Shown here piece after piece: positions 9,446-17,664 of a DNA stretch of 64,000 bases (position 1 is the stretch's first letter; each line of letters opens with the position of its first letter). Origin of the DNA: Corynebacterium efficiens YS-314 (GTDB taxonomy: Bacteria; Actinomycetota; Actinomycetes; Mycobacteriales; Mycobacteriaceae). The notes under the pieces are model-generated. The model did no database searches. It was not told the DNA's origin and saw nothing but the letters and a program-made list of their open reading frames with translations. The translations under genes were made by a program, and so were the position numbers. The stretch is from contig NC_004369.1 of the NCBI RefSeq assembly GCF_000011305.1, positions 2,170,001 to 2,234,000 on the forward strand. Direction: 5' to 3'.

Positions 9446-10975
9446 TTACTTTCCTTCCCCGTCGGACTGCGTGTGTCGCAGTGCCTCACGAACCTGCTCA
9501 CGGTCATCGAAATGATGGGTCACACCTGCGATGAGCTGACCCACCTCATGGCCCTTTCCGGCTACAACAATGCCATCTCCGGGGCCGGCCCACTCGATCA
9601 GGGCTCGGATCGCCTCGGCGCGGTCGCCGATCTCGCGGACCTCCACCTCGTGATCCGCCTCCGCGGCACCCCGGCGGGCACCCTCCATCACCGCGGCCCG
9701 GATGGTGGCGGGGACCTCGGAACGTGGGTTGTCATCGGTGACGATCACCAGGTCGGCGCGCCGGGCGGACAGCTCCCCCATCGGGGCGCGTTTCGTGGCA
9801 TCACGGTCACCGCCGGCGCCGATGACCACACCGAGGCGGCCATCGATCTGGGTGCGCAGGGTGTCCAGGACGGCGGCCACCGCGGCGGGTTTGTGGGCGT
9901 AGTCGACCACGGCGAGGAAGTCCTGGCCTTCGTCGATACGCTCCATCCGACCCGGGACGGCGACCTGCGCCATTCCACGGGCGAAGGCAACCGGGTCAAC
10001 ACCTGCGCGCACCGCGGCGGCCAGCGCCAGGGTGGCGTTGGCGACGTTGAAGGCACCGGGTAGCGCCAGGGTCACCGGCACCTCCCCGTGGTCCGGCACC
10101 GTGACGGTGAAGCTCTGCTCACCGGTCTCCTTCACGGTGACCAGGCCGGCGGTGAAATCCGCACGTTTCCCTGTGGTGGCCACGGTCTGGGCATTACCGG
10201 CCACCTCCGCCATCCGGGTGCCCCACTCATCGTCGATGCACACCACCTGGTGGTCAGCGGCCAGCGGGGACCCCGCACGGAAGAACAGTGCCTTGGCGTC
10301 GAAGTACTCCTCCATCGTGTCGTGGAAGTCGAGGTGATCCTGGGAGAGGTTGGTGAAGGCCGCCACGTTGAAATGGGAACCGGACACCCGGCCCAGGGAC
10401 AGGGCGTGGCTGGAGACCTCCATGACCACGTGGGTCACCCCGTGCTGACGCATGCGGTAGAAGAGTTTCTGCAGCGTCGGGGCTTCCGGGGTGGTCAGCT
10501 TGGTGGGAACCGGTTCACCGTCGATGCGGGTGCCGGTAGTGCCGATCAGACCGACCTTGTACCCGGCCTCCATGAGCCCGCGTTCCAGCAGGTAGCTCGT
10601 GGTGGTCTTGCCGGAGGTGCCGGTGACCCCGATGAGCACCAGGTCGCGGGAGGGATCACCGTAGACGCTTGACGACGCCACCCCCAACACCTCCCGCACG
10701 TCATCGACAATGAGACGTGGGCGCGTGTCACCCTTCCGGTCCAGGATCGTGGCGCCGTCCCGGTCGGTCAGTACCGCCAGGGCACCTGCGGCGCGGTCGG
10801 TGTCGGCGAATTCGGCACCGTGTTTCCTGGAACCGGGCACTGCTGCGAAAATGGGGGCCTTCTTCGCCAGGGTGGAGGAATCCAGCCCGATGTTGTGGAT
10901 CTCCAGGTCCTGGTCGGGGGCGTTGAACAGCTCGCCCCCGATCGTGCGGGCGAGTTCTCCCAGGGTGATGGCCAT
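9446..10975 (-). CDS. murE: UDP-MurNAc-L-Ala-D-Glu:meso-DAP ligase MurE
   Basis: A 509-residue Mur ligase. The start ATG at 10975-10973 (MAITLGELARTIGGEL) has a strong GGAGG five bases upstream; an upstream in-frame start at 11026 is less likely. The ATP loop GTSGKTTT is at 119-126. The DNPR motif in TDDNPRSEVP is the known marker of ligases that use meso-diaminopimelate rather than lysine, as expected for a mycolic-acid bacterium. It is followed closely by murF. About 125 bp separate it from ftsI, with a possible promoter in the gap. Confidence 0.97.
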   Translation of the reverse strand: MAITLGELARTIGGELFNAPDQDLEIHNIGLDSSTLAKKAPIFAAVPGSRKHGAEFADTDRAAGALAVLTDRDGATILDRKGDTRPRLIVDDVREVLGVASSSVYGDPSRDLVLIGVTGTSGKTTTSYLLERGLMEAGYKVGLIGTTGTRIDGEPVPTKLTTPEAPTLQKLFYRMRQHGVTHVVMEVSSHALSLGRVSGSHFNVAAFTNLSQDHLDFHDTMEEYFDAKALFFRAGSPLAADHQVVCIDDEWGTRMAEVAGNAQTVATTGKRADFTAGLVTVKETGEQSFTVTVPDHGEVPVTLALPGAFNVANATLALAAAVRAGVDPVAFARGMAQVAVPGRMERIDEGQDFLAVVDYAHKPAAVAAVLDTLRTQIDGRLGVVIGAGGDRDATKRAPMGELSARRADLVIVTDDNPRSEVPATIRAAVMEGARRGAAEADHEVEVREIGDRAEAIRALIEWAGPGDGIVVAGKGHEVGQLIAGVTHHFDDREQVREALRHTQSDGEGK

Positions 10976-11071
10976 GGCTTCCTCCGTGTGTACTGGTGTT
11001 GGATGGTGTGGGGTGTCGGCGCACATGGGTGGTGCACCGGTGTGGGTCCCGGTGTGGGGCCGCTCGTCGGT

Positions 11072-11094
11072 TTGATCAGATCAAGGTGATTCTA
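11072..11094 (-). promoter_or_regulatory. Possible murE promoter element with adjacent palindrome
   Basis: In the ftsI-murE gap the minus strand has TAGAAT (11094-11089), a good -10 hexamer, followed by a 13-bp palindrome TTGATC-A-GATCAA (11072-11084). The palindrome lies where a repressor or other regulator could act on a murE start site. No clear -35 box is seen. Function is inferred from position only. Confidence 0.35.
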
Positions 11095-11100
11095 GGGGAC

Positions 11101-13248
11101 CTACCCTGCCTCCAGGAGGATCGGCTCCGCCGGCGGGGACAGCGGGATGTTATCCCGGTTGAGCAGCCACGCGGAGATATCCCGAAACAGTGGTGCGGCG
11201 GTACCACCCGGGCCCCCATGAACGCCACGTTCCGGTTCATCGAGCATGATGGCCACCACGAAACGCGGATCATCCGCCGGGGCGATGCCCGCGAAGGTGA
11301 TCCAGTACCTCGAGTTGGAGTACGCACCGGTTTCCTCATCGACCTTCTGGGCGGTACCGGTCTTGCCGGAGAGCTGGTAGCCCTCGATGGCGGCATCGGG
11401 TGCGGTACCGCGCTGCACGCCGGTGGGATCATCCTGGATGACCGACCGGAACATGTCCACGGTGGTGCGCGCCGCCTCCGGGCTGACCACCTGGACGCGG
11501 TCGGGTTCGGACTGTTCCAGCACGGTGCCGTCGGAGTCGGTGATCTTCTTGATGATGCGGGGTTCAATCCGTTCCCCGTCGTTGGCCAGTGCCTGATAGA
11601 TGCCGGCCATCTGCAGCAGGGTCAGGGACATGCCCTGCCCGATGGGGAGGTTGGCGAAGGTGCCACCCGACCACTGTTCCAGCGCGGGAAGCAGGCCCTG
11701 GGATTCGGTGGGCAGCTCGATGCCGGTGGGTTGTCCCACACCGAAGCGGTGGAGGTACTCATCGAATTTCTCCTCACCCAGCCGCTCGGCCAGCATGAGG
11801 GTACCCACGTTGGAGGACTTACCGAACACACCGGCCGTGGTGTAGGGCACCACCCCGTGATCCCAGGCATCCTTGACCGTGACACCGGCCATCTGGATAC
11901 TGCCCGGAACCTGGAGCACCTCATCCGGTGTGGACAGTCCCTCCTGGATGACCCCGGCGGCGGTGATGATCTTGGCCACGGAACCAGGTTCGAACGGGTG
12001 CGTGATCGAGGGGTTGTCGAAGCTTTTTCCCCGCTCGATCTGCTTGGCGGTGTCCTCATTGGGGTTGATGGTGTCGGAGTTGGCCATGGCCAGCACCTCG
12101 GCGGTTTTGGCGTCGAGCACGACCGCGGATGCCCCGTCCGCACCGGAGTTGGCCTTGGCCTGCTCCAACAGCTGCTGGACATAGGTCTGCAGGTCGAGGT
12201 CGATGGTCAGTTCCACGCTGGCACCGTCCACGGCGGGCACCTGGTCGCGCAGGGTGCCGGGGATGGACTGTCCCTGAATGGAGACATCCATGGTGCTGCG
12301 CCCGTTGATGCCGGCGAGCAGGGAGTCGTTGGATGCCTCGAAACCGAACTGGCCCTCACCATCCATGCTGATGCGTCCGATGATGTTCTCGGCCACAGCC
12401 CCGTTGGGGTACTGCCGGATGTCCTGGTGGTCGGCGGCGATGCCGAAGAGTTCATCGGTGATCTCCGCGGCGATATCGGGATCGACGTTGCGCACCAGCA
12501 CCTCATACTGGCTGTCGGCGTGGAGTTTGTCCAGGATCTCCTCGGCGCGGATGTTGGAGATGTCCTTGCCGTGGGAGTCGATGATCTCCGGGATCCGTTC
12601 GGAGGTGAACTCCAGGCGTTCCTCCACCTTGTTCTCCAGGAATTCCTGGCGCTGGGCGGTGTCCATCCGGACGTACTCCTCGCCCTCGGCGATGGTGACG
12701 TAGCTTTCCACCTCGGCGGGGTCGGTCTGCTCGGCAGCCAGACGCAGGGCCAGATCGGTCTGGGTCATCATCTCGGGGCGGAGGATATTCGGGGAGACGG
12801 TCAGTGACCGTGCCTGCATGGTGTAGGCGAGCTGGTTGCCTTCGCGGTCGAGGATCTCACCCCGGCGGGCGGGATCGGTGTACACACGGGTGCGCTGATC
12901 GGAGGCGTAGACCGCCAGGTCCGGACCCCACACCAGTTGCACCCAGCCCAGACGGAACACCAGCACCGAGGCCAGGCACAAGGCGATGACGGTGACCACA
13001 TTGACCCGTCGTTTCCGGGCACCACCCTCCGGTGTACCCGGCCGGAAGCTGGCCCCGGTGGCGGTCGCGGTGGCTGCTGTCGAACCGGCCGCGGGGGTGA
13101 CACGGGTGGCATCAGCCTTACCGTTGCGCCGTTTCAGCTCGCGTTCGCGGGCTGCCCGGCGGCTTTCATCCTGATAGGCCGAGCGGCGGGACGTGTCGCC
13201 ACGTCCCGCTCGTTGTGCCCGGCTCTGTGGATCCCCAGGGAAACTCAC
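11101..13248 (-). CDS. ftsI: Septal transpeptidase FtsI / PBP3 (class B penicillin-binding protein)
   Basis: A 715-residue bitopic membrane protein that crosslinks septal peptidoglycan with FtsW. A basic cytoplasmic region (about 1-82) precedes one membrane segment (about 84-106), then the pedestal domain and the transpeptidase domain. The active-site motifs are intact: SVAK near 423, SSN near 478 and KTG near 626. Its ATG overlaps the stop of the upstream ftsL-like gene, suggesting coupled translation. Corynebacteria usually label this gene ftsI or pbpB. Confidence 0.96.
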   Translation of the reverse strand: MSFPGDPQSRAQRAGRGDTSRRSAYQDESRRAARERELKRRNGKADATRVTPAAGSTAATATATGASFRPGTPEGGARKRRVNVVTVIALCLASVLVFRLGWVQLVWGPDLAVYASDQRTRVYTDPARRGEILDREGNQLAYTMQARSLTVSPNILRPEMMTQTDLALRLAAEQTDPAEVESYVTIAEGEEYVRMDTAQRQEFLENKVEERLEFTSERIPEIIDSHGKDISNIRAEEILDKLHADSQYEVLVRNVDPDIAAEITDELFGIAADHQDIRQYPNGAVAENIIGRISMDGEGQFGFEASNDSLLAGINGRSTMDVSIQGQSIPGTLRDQVPAVDGASVELTIDLDLQTYVQQLLEQAKANSGADGASAVVLDAKTAEVLAMANSDTINPNEDTAKQIERGKSFDNPSITHPFEPGSVAKIITAAGVIQEGLSTPDEVLQVPGSIQMAGVTVKDAWDHGVVPYTTAGVFGKSSNVGTLMLAERLGEEKFDEYLHRFGVGQPTGIELPTESQGLLPALEQWSGGTFANLPIGQGMSLTLLQMAGIYQALANDGERIEPRIIKKITDSDGTVLEQSEPDRVQVVSPEAARTTVDMFRSVIQDDPTGVQRGTAPDAAIEGYQLSGKTGTAQKVDEETGAYSNSRYWITFAGIAPADDPRFVVAIMLDEPERGVHGGPGGTAAPLFRDISAWLLNRDNIPLSPPAEPILLEAG

Positions 13249-14042
13249 TGCCCGATGCCACCTGCTTGCCCACCGGTGTCACGGGGGGTCGCCTCATACG
13301 GGACCGCGCCCGCGGGGGAGTTGTTCTGGTACGGCGGGGTGGCCGCGCCCTGCTGGGGCGGGATCACCTGCAGACTCTCGGTGACCTCACTGGTCTCATC
13401 AGGGTTGCTGGACGCACGGTTGGGTCGGACCTGGGTGCCGTTGTTGATATCAACAATCGCACGGGTCTCCGGGCTGGCGGGACGCTCCTCCACGATCTCA
13501 CCGTTGTCCCGGACCACCAGGACACCCGGTTCAACCGGGGATACCATGCCCATCTCCCCGGCGGTCGCCGCGATGGTCGCCGCGGAACGCGCATCCTCGA
13601 CGTCGCGGGTCAGGGATTCAATACGGTTGGCCAGCTCGGTTTCCTGCGATTTGAGGTTCTGCAGGTCATAGGTCTGCTGGGTGGACACACCCGACAGGCC
13701 CATGGACGCACCGACACCTACGCAGAGCAGGAGAACCACCACGGTGAACAGCTGAATCATCCGGGGGTTGGCGCGCGGGGCGACGACCCTCCGGCCACGG
13801 ACGGACAGCACCTGCTGGGAACCGGTCTTGTGCTGCAGGCGCCGACGGGTCGGCTGCACCCCGGGGTTGACCAGACCGCGCGTGGTGTGACGACGCTCCG
13901 GTGGCAGGGGGGTTCTGCGGGGGACGGTGCTTGTCGACGCGTCCCTCACCACCGTCGATGCCGTGGAATAGTCACGGCTCCCCGACTGTCGGGAGTAACG
14001 GTTTCTGCCCGGTTCGGTGCGGGAGCCACGAGTCATGGTCAT
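13245..14042 (-). CDS. ftsL: FtsL-like bitopic membrane protein of the dcw cluster
   Basis: A 265-residue protein between rsmH and ftsI, the place of ftsL. A basic, Arg/Ser/Thr-rich cytoplasmic part (about 1-90) is followed by one membrane helix (IQLFTVVVLLLCVGVGAS, about 94-111). Then comes a short coiled-coil (about 120-150, LQNLKSQETELANRIESL) and a Pro-rich extracellular tail. Topology and location fit FtsL, which forms a complex with FtsQ and FtsB. The sequence is poorly conserved and the tail is long for the family, so the name rests mainly on synteny. It overlaps ftsI by 4 bp. Confidence 0.72.
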   Translation of the reverse strand: MTMTRGSRTEPGRNRYSRQSGSRDYSTASTVVRDASTSTVPRRTPLPPERRHTTRGLVNPGVQPTRRRLQHKTGSQQVLSVRGRRVVAPRANPRMIQLFTVVVLLLCVGVGASMGLSGVSTQQTYDLQNLKSQETELANRIESLTRDVEDARSAATIAATAGEMGMVSPVEPGVLVVRDNGEIVEERPASPETRAIVDINNGTQVRPNRASSNPDETSEVTESLQVIPPQQGAATPPYQNNSPAGAVPYEATPRDTGGQAGGIGQ

Positions 14043-14052
14043 GGTTGTTCTC

Positions 14053-15069
14053 CTAGTTCTCCGTGTTCTCGGTGTGCTCAGCGATCCGTTCGATCGCGCG
14101 CACCTTCACCGGCGCAGCACGGGGGTTTTCTTCAATCTCGGCCTCGGAGGCGGTTTCCGCCCCTCGGGTGACCTGGCGGAAACGCGGTGCCGTCCCCGGC
14201 AGGTCCACCGGCAGTCCCGGTGGTGTCTTGGAGGTGGTCAGTTCCGTGAAGAATCTCTTGACCAGTTTGTCCTCATGCGACTGGTAACTCATGAACACCG
14301 CCCGGCCACCGACGTTGAGGGCATCGGTGATCTGGGGGAGGACATTGCTCAGGGATTCCAATTCCCGGTTGACCTCCACGCGCAGAGCCTGGAAGGTTCG
14401 TTTCGCCGGGTGTCCGCCGGTACGGCGGGTCGCGGCCGGGATGGTGTCATACAACAGTTCCACCAGACGCGCGGAGGTGGTGAACGGTTCCTTCTCGCGT
14501 TCCTTGAGCACCGCGGAGGCGATCTTGCCCGCGAAACGCTCGTCACCGTAGGTCTTGAGCACCCGGGCGATGTCACCGTGGGAGTAGGTGTTGAGGATGT
14601 CGGCGGCGGTGATGCCCTGGGTGGGATCCATCCTCATGTCCAGGGGCGCATCGGTGCGGTAGGCGAAACCGCGCTCGACCTGGTCCAGCTGCATGGAGGA
14701 CACACCGAGATCGAACAGGGCACCGGAGATACCCTCCTTCCGCGCCAGGTCGAGGATGTCCCCCTCCCCGGTCGCCAGGACCTGGGACAGACCGTCGAAA
14801 CGTGTCTTCACCCCGAGGAAGCGGTCCCCGAAACGTGCCAGACGCTCCCCGGCATCCCGGAGTGCGTTTTCGTCCCTGTCCAGGCCGATGACATGTGCCT
14901 CGGGGAAGACGGTGAGGAAATGTTCGGCATGACCCCCGGCGCCGAGGGTGGCGTCGACGATGACGGCCCGGTCCCCCATCTCCCGGACATGGTCGGCGAT
15001 GAGCGCGGCCATCCTGTCCCGCATCACTGGAACGTGCCCGTGGTTTCCCGCAATGGAGTAGTCATCCAT
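14053..15069 (-). CDS. rsmH: 16S rRNA (cytosine1402-N4)-methyltransferase RsmH (MraW)
   Basis: A 338-residue cytoplasmic SAM-dependent methyltransferase acting on C1402 of 16S rRNA. It opens with HVPVMRDRM, and its SAM-binding motif is [14 protein letters not shown] (about 38-51). [20 protein letters not shown] is the MraW family signature. It lies 10 bp upstream of the ftsL-like gene. A terminator-like hairpin lies upstream, between it and mraZ, so its expression may depend on read-through or on a separate promoter. Confidence 0.96.
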
Positions 15070-15131
15070 GGTGGCTGTCCCCCTTTCCCGGCTGGCTCGT
15101 GAACTGTCAACTCGTACCCACGTTCGTGGAC

Positions 15132-15171
15132 AAAAAAACTGCGCGACAGTCTAACCCGTTAGTCACGCAGT
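15132..15171 (-). terminator. Terminator-like hairpin between mraZ and rsmH
   Basis: On the minus strand a 10-bp stem, ACTGCGTGAC paired with GTCGCGCAGT (one G-U pair), closes a loop that holds a further CTAAC/GTTAG pairing. It is followed at once by seven T residues (15138-15132). This is the layout of an intrinsic terminator reading in the mraZ-to-rsmH direction. It could end the mraZ message or act as an attenuator of the dcw operon. Confidence 0.7.
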
Positions 15172-15307
15172 CCGTCTTTCTCAATCACGGAGTGCGTACA
15201 GGGCCCCACTCGAGGTGTCGATCTGATGTCGGGGAAGTACACCAGAGCTGACTCCTCGAGCAGAGTCCTTACACGCGCTCCATGCCCGTGCGGTCGGAGG
15301 TTTTCCA

Positions 15308-15739
15308 CTACAGGAACCCGTCGAGAACATCATCCTCGGCCGCGGCGAATGCAGCTTCCGTCTCCTCTTGGTACGTGGCCCAAGCCTGTGCGTCCCAAAT
15401 TTCGAGAAAATCTACTGATCCGATGACCACACATTCCCTGGTCAGGCCCGCATAGGAACGGTGCCCGACCGACAGGGTGATGCGGCCCTGGGCATCCGGT
15501 CGTTGTTCATCTGCACTTGCCGCAAGGTTGCGGATGAACGCACGTGCCTCGGGACTAGTCCGGGAGACTGCAGCTGCCTTGCGGGCACGTGCTGCAAACT
15601 CCTCCTTCGGGTAGACCGCGAGACTGTGATCCTGACCTTTTGTCACCACCAGTCCCCCGGTAAGTTCGTCGCGGAACTTGGCCGGGAGGGTCAATCTGCC
15701 TTTGTCATCGAGCTTCGGTGTGTAGGTACCGAGGAACAT
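15308..15739 (-). CDS. mraZ: Transcriptional regulator MraZ
   Basis: A 143-residue DNA-binding protein with two AbrB-like MraZ repeats; the first begins [20 protein letters not shown] and the second is near the [16 protein letters not shown] stretch. The ATG at 15739-15737 is chosen because the family starts at MFLG. An upstream in-frame start at 15784 would add 15 unrelated residues. GGAGG abuts the ATG directly, and a further GGAGGGGG lies about 8-15 nt upstream at normal spacing. MraZ proteins repress their own operon by binding TGGG repeats, which are present upstream here. Confidence 0.95.
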   Translation of the reverse strand: MFLGTYTPKLDDKGRLTLPAKFRDELTGGLVVTKGQDHSLAVYPKEEFAARARKAAAVSRTSPEARAFIRNLAASADEQRPDAQGRITLSVGHRSYAGLTRECVVIGSVDFLEIWDAQAWATYQEETEAAFAAAEDDVLDGFL

Positions 15740-15853
15740 CCTCCGCACCCCCTCCGCGAACTCTCCGACCAAAGGTGAAGCCACATCAGTCGTATCAGTT
15801 TGTCTCTACGGTGTTCTGCTGCCCGGCATCCCGGACCACAGTCCACCGATGCG

Positions 15854-15888
15854 CCCCACATTACCCCACTTTCCCCCACACGTATCAA
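15854..15888 (-). promoter_or_regulatory. MraZ operator and probable mraZ promoter
   Basis: Read on the minus strand, three GTGGGG units start exactly 10 bp apart (plus-strand complements at 15854-15859, 15864-15869 and 15874-15879). MraZ of E. coli is known to bind three TGGG(N) direct repeats spaced 10 bp apart upstream of mraZ. A possible TTGATA (-35, 15888-15883) and TAATGT (-10, 15863-15858) are 19 bp apart, so the repeats would cover the promoter and allow autorepression. Confidence 0.75.
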
Positions 15889-16141
15889 GTGTTGCCATAC
15901 CCCTCCCCCACCGTGATTCCATACCCCCTGGTCAACCCCTAAAAAGAAAAGTGGGGCCCGCTTCGTGTCGACGCCCGCCCCTAACCCTCAAGTGCAACTT
16001 GAATCCCTTTAGTCCCATTAATAACAGCGGTGAAACTCGACCAGCGGAGGTGGCATCACCTATGAAAACTGGCAGCAACCTGGTGTTATGCCCCTCAATT
16101 CGCCAGTAAATTCCCAGTGAAGTAACAGGCTCCGTCAAGTG

Positions 16142-16176
16142 GTGGGGAATGTGGGGGAAAGTGGGAACTGTGGAGG
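16142..16176 (+). promoter_or_regulatory. Second MraZ-type repeat cluster, opposite orientation
   Basis: The plus strand has TGGGG at 16143, TGGGG at 16152, TGGGA at 16162 and TGGAG at 16171, spacing 9, 10 and 9 bp. It shares the 15-mer GTGGGGGAAAGTGGG with the mraZ operator but in inverted orientation, about 265 bp farther upstream. A TTGACG hexamer faces mraZ on the minus strand just beside it (16131-16136). Binding by MraZ is inferred. Confidence 0.5.
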
Positions 16177-16206
16177 GTCGGCGCGTAATCTGACACACGG
16201 CAAAGA

Positions 16207-16234
16207 CCCGGCCGACCATTTCTGGTCAACCGGG
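16207..16234 (-). terminator. Possible terminator of the DUF3040 gene
   Basis: CCCGG (16207-16211) pairs with CCGGG (16230-16234), and inside it GACCA (16214-16218) pairs with TGGTC (16223-16227) across a TTTC loop. It is 60 bp beyond the stop of the DUF3040 gene, but the T-run on the minus strand is short (TCTTTG), so efficiency is uncertain. Confidence 0.45.
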
Positions 16235-16293
16235 CCTCTGAAGTCAGATCTGCTTGGAACTTGCCCCTGGGGTCAGGAGAGGTGAATCAGATG

Positions 16294-16686
16294 TTACCTA
16301 CCCTCGAAACGACGACGGAAATTCTCTTCCATCTTGTCTCCGAGGGAGGATCCACCGGACGGACCGGATGGCACGCCACCACCCCGTGGAGAGAGGGAGA
16401 TCTTGTCAGACCCACCGCCCCCGCGGAGCATCCACACGCCGGAACCGAACATGACAAGGAAGCCCACGACACCGAGCACAGAGAACCACAGGGTCTGCTG
16501 GCTCAGTGCAACGCCGGCCACAAGCAAAACTAGACCTACAACAAAGAGTGCAATTCCACGGAGGGTGAGACCGCCACCTGCCAGTGTATTTTCACCCGTC
16601 ACGGACTTTCCGAATTTCGGATCATCCGCCATGAGAGCCTGTTCAATTTCGCGCAGCGCCCTCTGCTCCTGCTCTGAAAGCGACAT
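16294..16686 (-). CDS. DUF3040 small membrane protein
   Basis: A 130-residue protein starting MSLSEQEQRALREIEQAL, the DUF3040 opening, with GGGAGG six bases before the ATG. Two adjacent membrane helices (about 44-62 and 66-87) follow the conserved acidic N-terminal segment. The C-terminus is Gly/Ser/Arg-rich. DUF3040 proteins are common in actinobacteria beside the dcw cluster; their function is unknown. The gene is transcribed toward mraZ. Confidence 0.85.
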   Translation of the reverse strand: MSLSEQEQRALREIEQALMADDPKFGKSVTGENTLAGGGLTLRGIALFVVGLVLLVAGVALSQQTLWFSVLGVVGFLVMFGSGVWMLRGGGGSDKISLSPRGGGVPSGPSGGSSLGDKMEENFRRRFEGR

Positions 16687-16989
16687 GATGTCCTCCCGGG
16701 GGTTGTAGAGATCTTTTCCTTCTGACCTGTTAACGTCCAGATTATCCGGAATGTTCCCTGTTGCGCCAATGCATCGGAACCAGTACGTAATCCCGTCGAC
16801 GGCCCACACTCATCCAACGGTGGCGGTGGTCGCCCCCAGGTAGCCGATACCACAAAAAGACGAGGTAAAGGCCCGGAAAACCGCCATTTCCCTGCGACCT
16901 CCGTCGCTTTTCCACCCCACTGTGAACTATTTCCCGAAACGCGGGTGAGAAGTGATCTTGATAAACACCCCCAGACAAGGGGAGGATGA

Positions 16990-17415
16990 TCAGGCAACTG
17001 CAGGGAACCATCCGGCCCCCTCCTCCGCCTCGGAGAGGAACTCCCCCACACGCGTCATGAACTTATCCACCATGGCGTCGGTGAGTGCAACGTCCAGCCC
17101 ACTCGCGGCCCGGGAACGTACGCGGGAGTAGGTGGAGAGCTCATCCGCCCAGGCGGCAGCCTCATCCCCGACCAGACGCAAACGCTCCCAGGCACCACGG
17201 GGCGGGCGCTTCCTGGACACTTCAGCGCTGTTGGCGAACACCGCACCCGCCGTACGGAGGGCTGCCTGGTAGGCGTATTCCAGCGCCAGCACAAGGTCCC
17301 CCTCCCGGCGACATTGCTGCGCCTCCGCGAGAAGAACCCTCGCCTTGGCCAGGAACTCCACCGACTTGCCACCCTGGCGGGCAAACCGTGTGGTCGCGGA
17401 GATGACCTCACCCAT
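16990..17415 (-). CDS. HEPN-like helical protein (SAV_6107-type), unknown function
   Basis: A 141-residue, mostly helical cytoplasmic protein from MGEVISATTRF, with a purine-rich AAGGAAG site eight bases before the ATG; an upstream start at 17520 looks artificial. The pattern AKARVLLAEAQQCRREGDLVLALEYAYQAA resembles the SAV_6107 HEPN family (from memory, not searched). I find no histidine anywhere, so the RxxxxH nuclease motif of toxic HEPN proteins is absent and catalysis is unlikely. It is near the dcw cluster in many corynebacteria. Confidence 0.7.
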   Translation of the reverse strand: MGEVISATTRFARQGGKSVEFLAKARVLLAEAQQCRREGDLVLALEYAYQAALRTAGAVFANSAEVSRKRPPRGAWERLRLVGDEAAAWADELSTYSRVRSRAASGLDVALTDAMVDKFMTRVGEFLSEAEEGAGWFPAVA

Positions 17416-17664
17416 CGAATCCACTTCCTTCCGTTGGGACACCACTTTCTGCCACTGTGTTTCGAATACCTGGCACCATAGGCGCCGGGCTGGACATGAT
17501 GATTCCATTTTAGAACACACTTTCTAAGTGGTCAATGGTGTTCGCACATCCGGTATCGCGTTCACACTGAAGTTCCGGAGACATTCCCTGGGTCTCCTCC
17601 CGCCCCAGCCGGTGTCTGCGGGTGTTCGTTTCCGGGACCTGACACAAGCCCGGGGCACTCATGG

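Larger units (their letters stand above)
15740..16293. other. 554-bp upstream region of mraZ without a convincing gene
   Basis: The stretch between mraZ and the DUF3040 gene holds two clusters of TGGG repeats (15854-15879 and 16142-16176) and a hairpin at 16207-16234. It also has AT-rich patches, for example around 15940-15955 and 16010-16030. A 95-codon frame (15932-16219, minus) is open but has no family features and overlaps the second repeat cluster, so I do not call it a gene. A long 5' leader for mraZ is possible. Confidence 0.6.

Noticed and set aside
10996..12807. 603-codon plus-strand open frame
   Set aside because: Shadow of ftsI: the opposite strand has intact SxxK, SSN and KTG motifs.
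15105..15110. TTGACA upstream of rsmH as a promoter
   Set aside because: No -10-like hexamer follows at 16-19 bp; the position instead holds the purine-rich ribosome site region of rsmH.
15932..16219. 95-codon minus frame upstream of mraZ
   Set aside because: Covers the distal MraZ repeat cluster, has no ribosome site and a composition unlike the neighbouring genes.
16990..17415. HEPN toxin of a toxin-antitoxin pair
   Set aside because: No histidine in the protein and no nucleotidyltransferase partner gene next to it.
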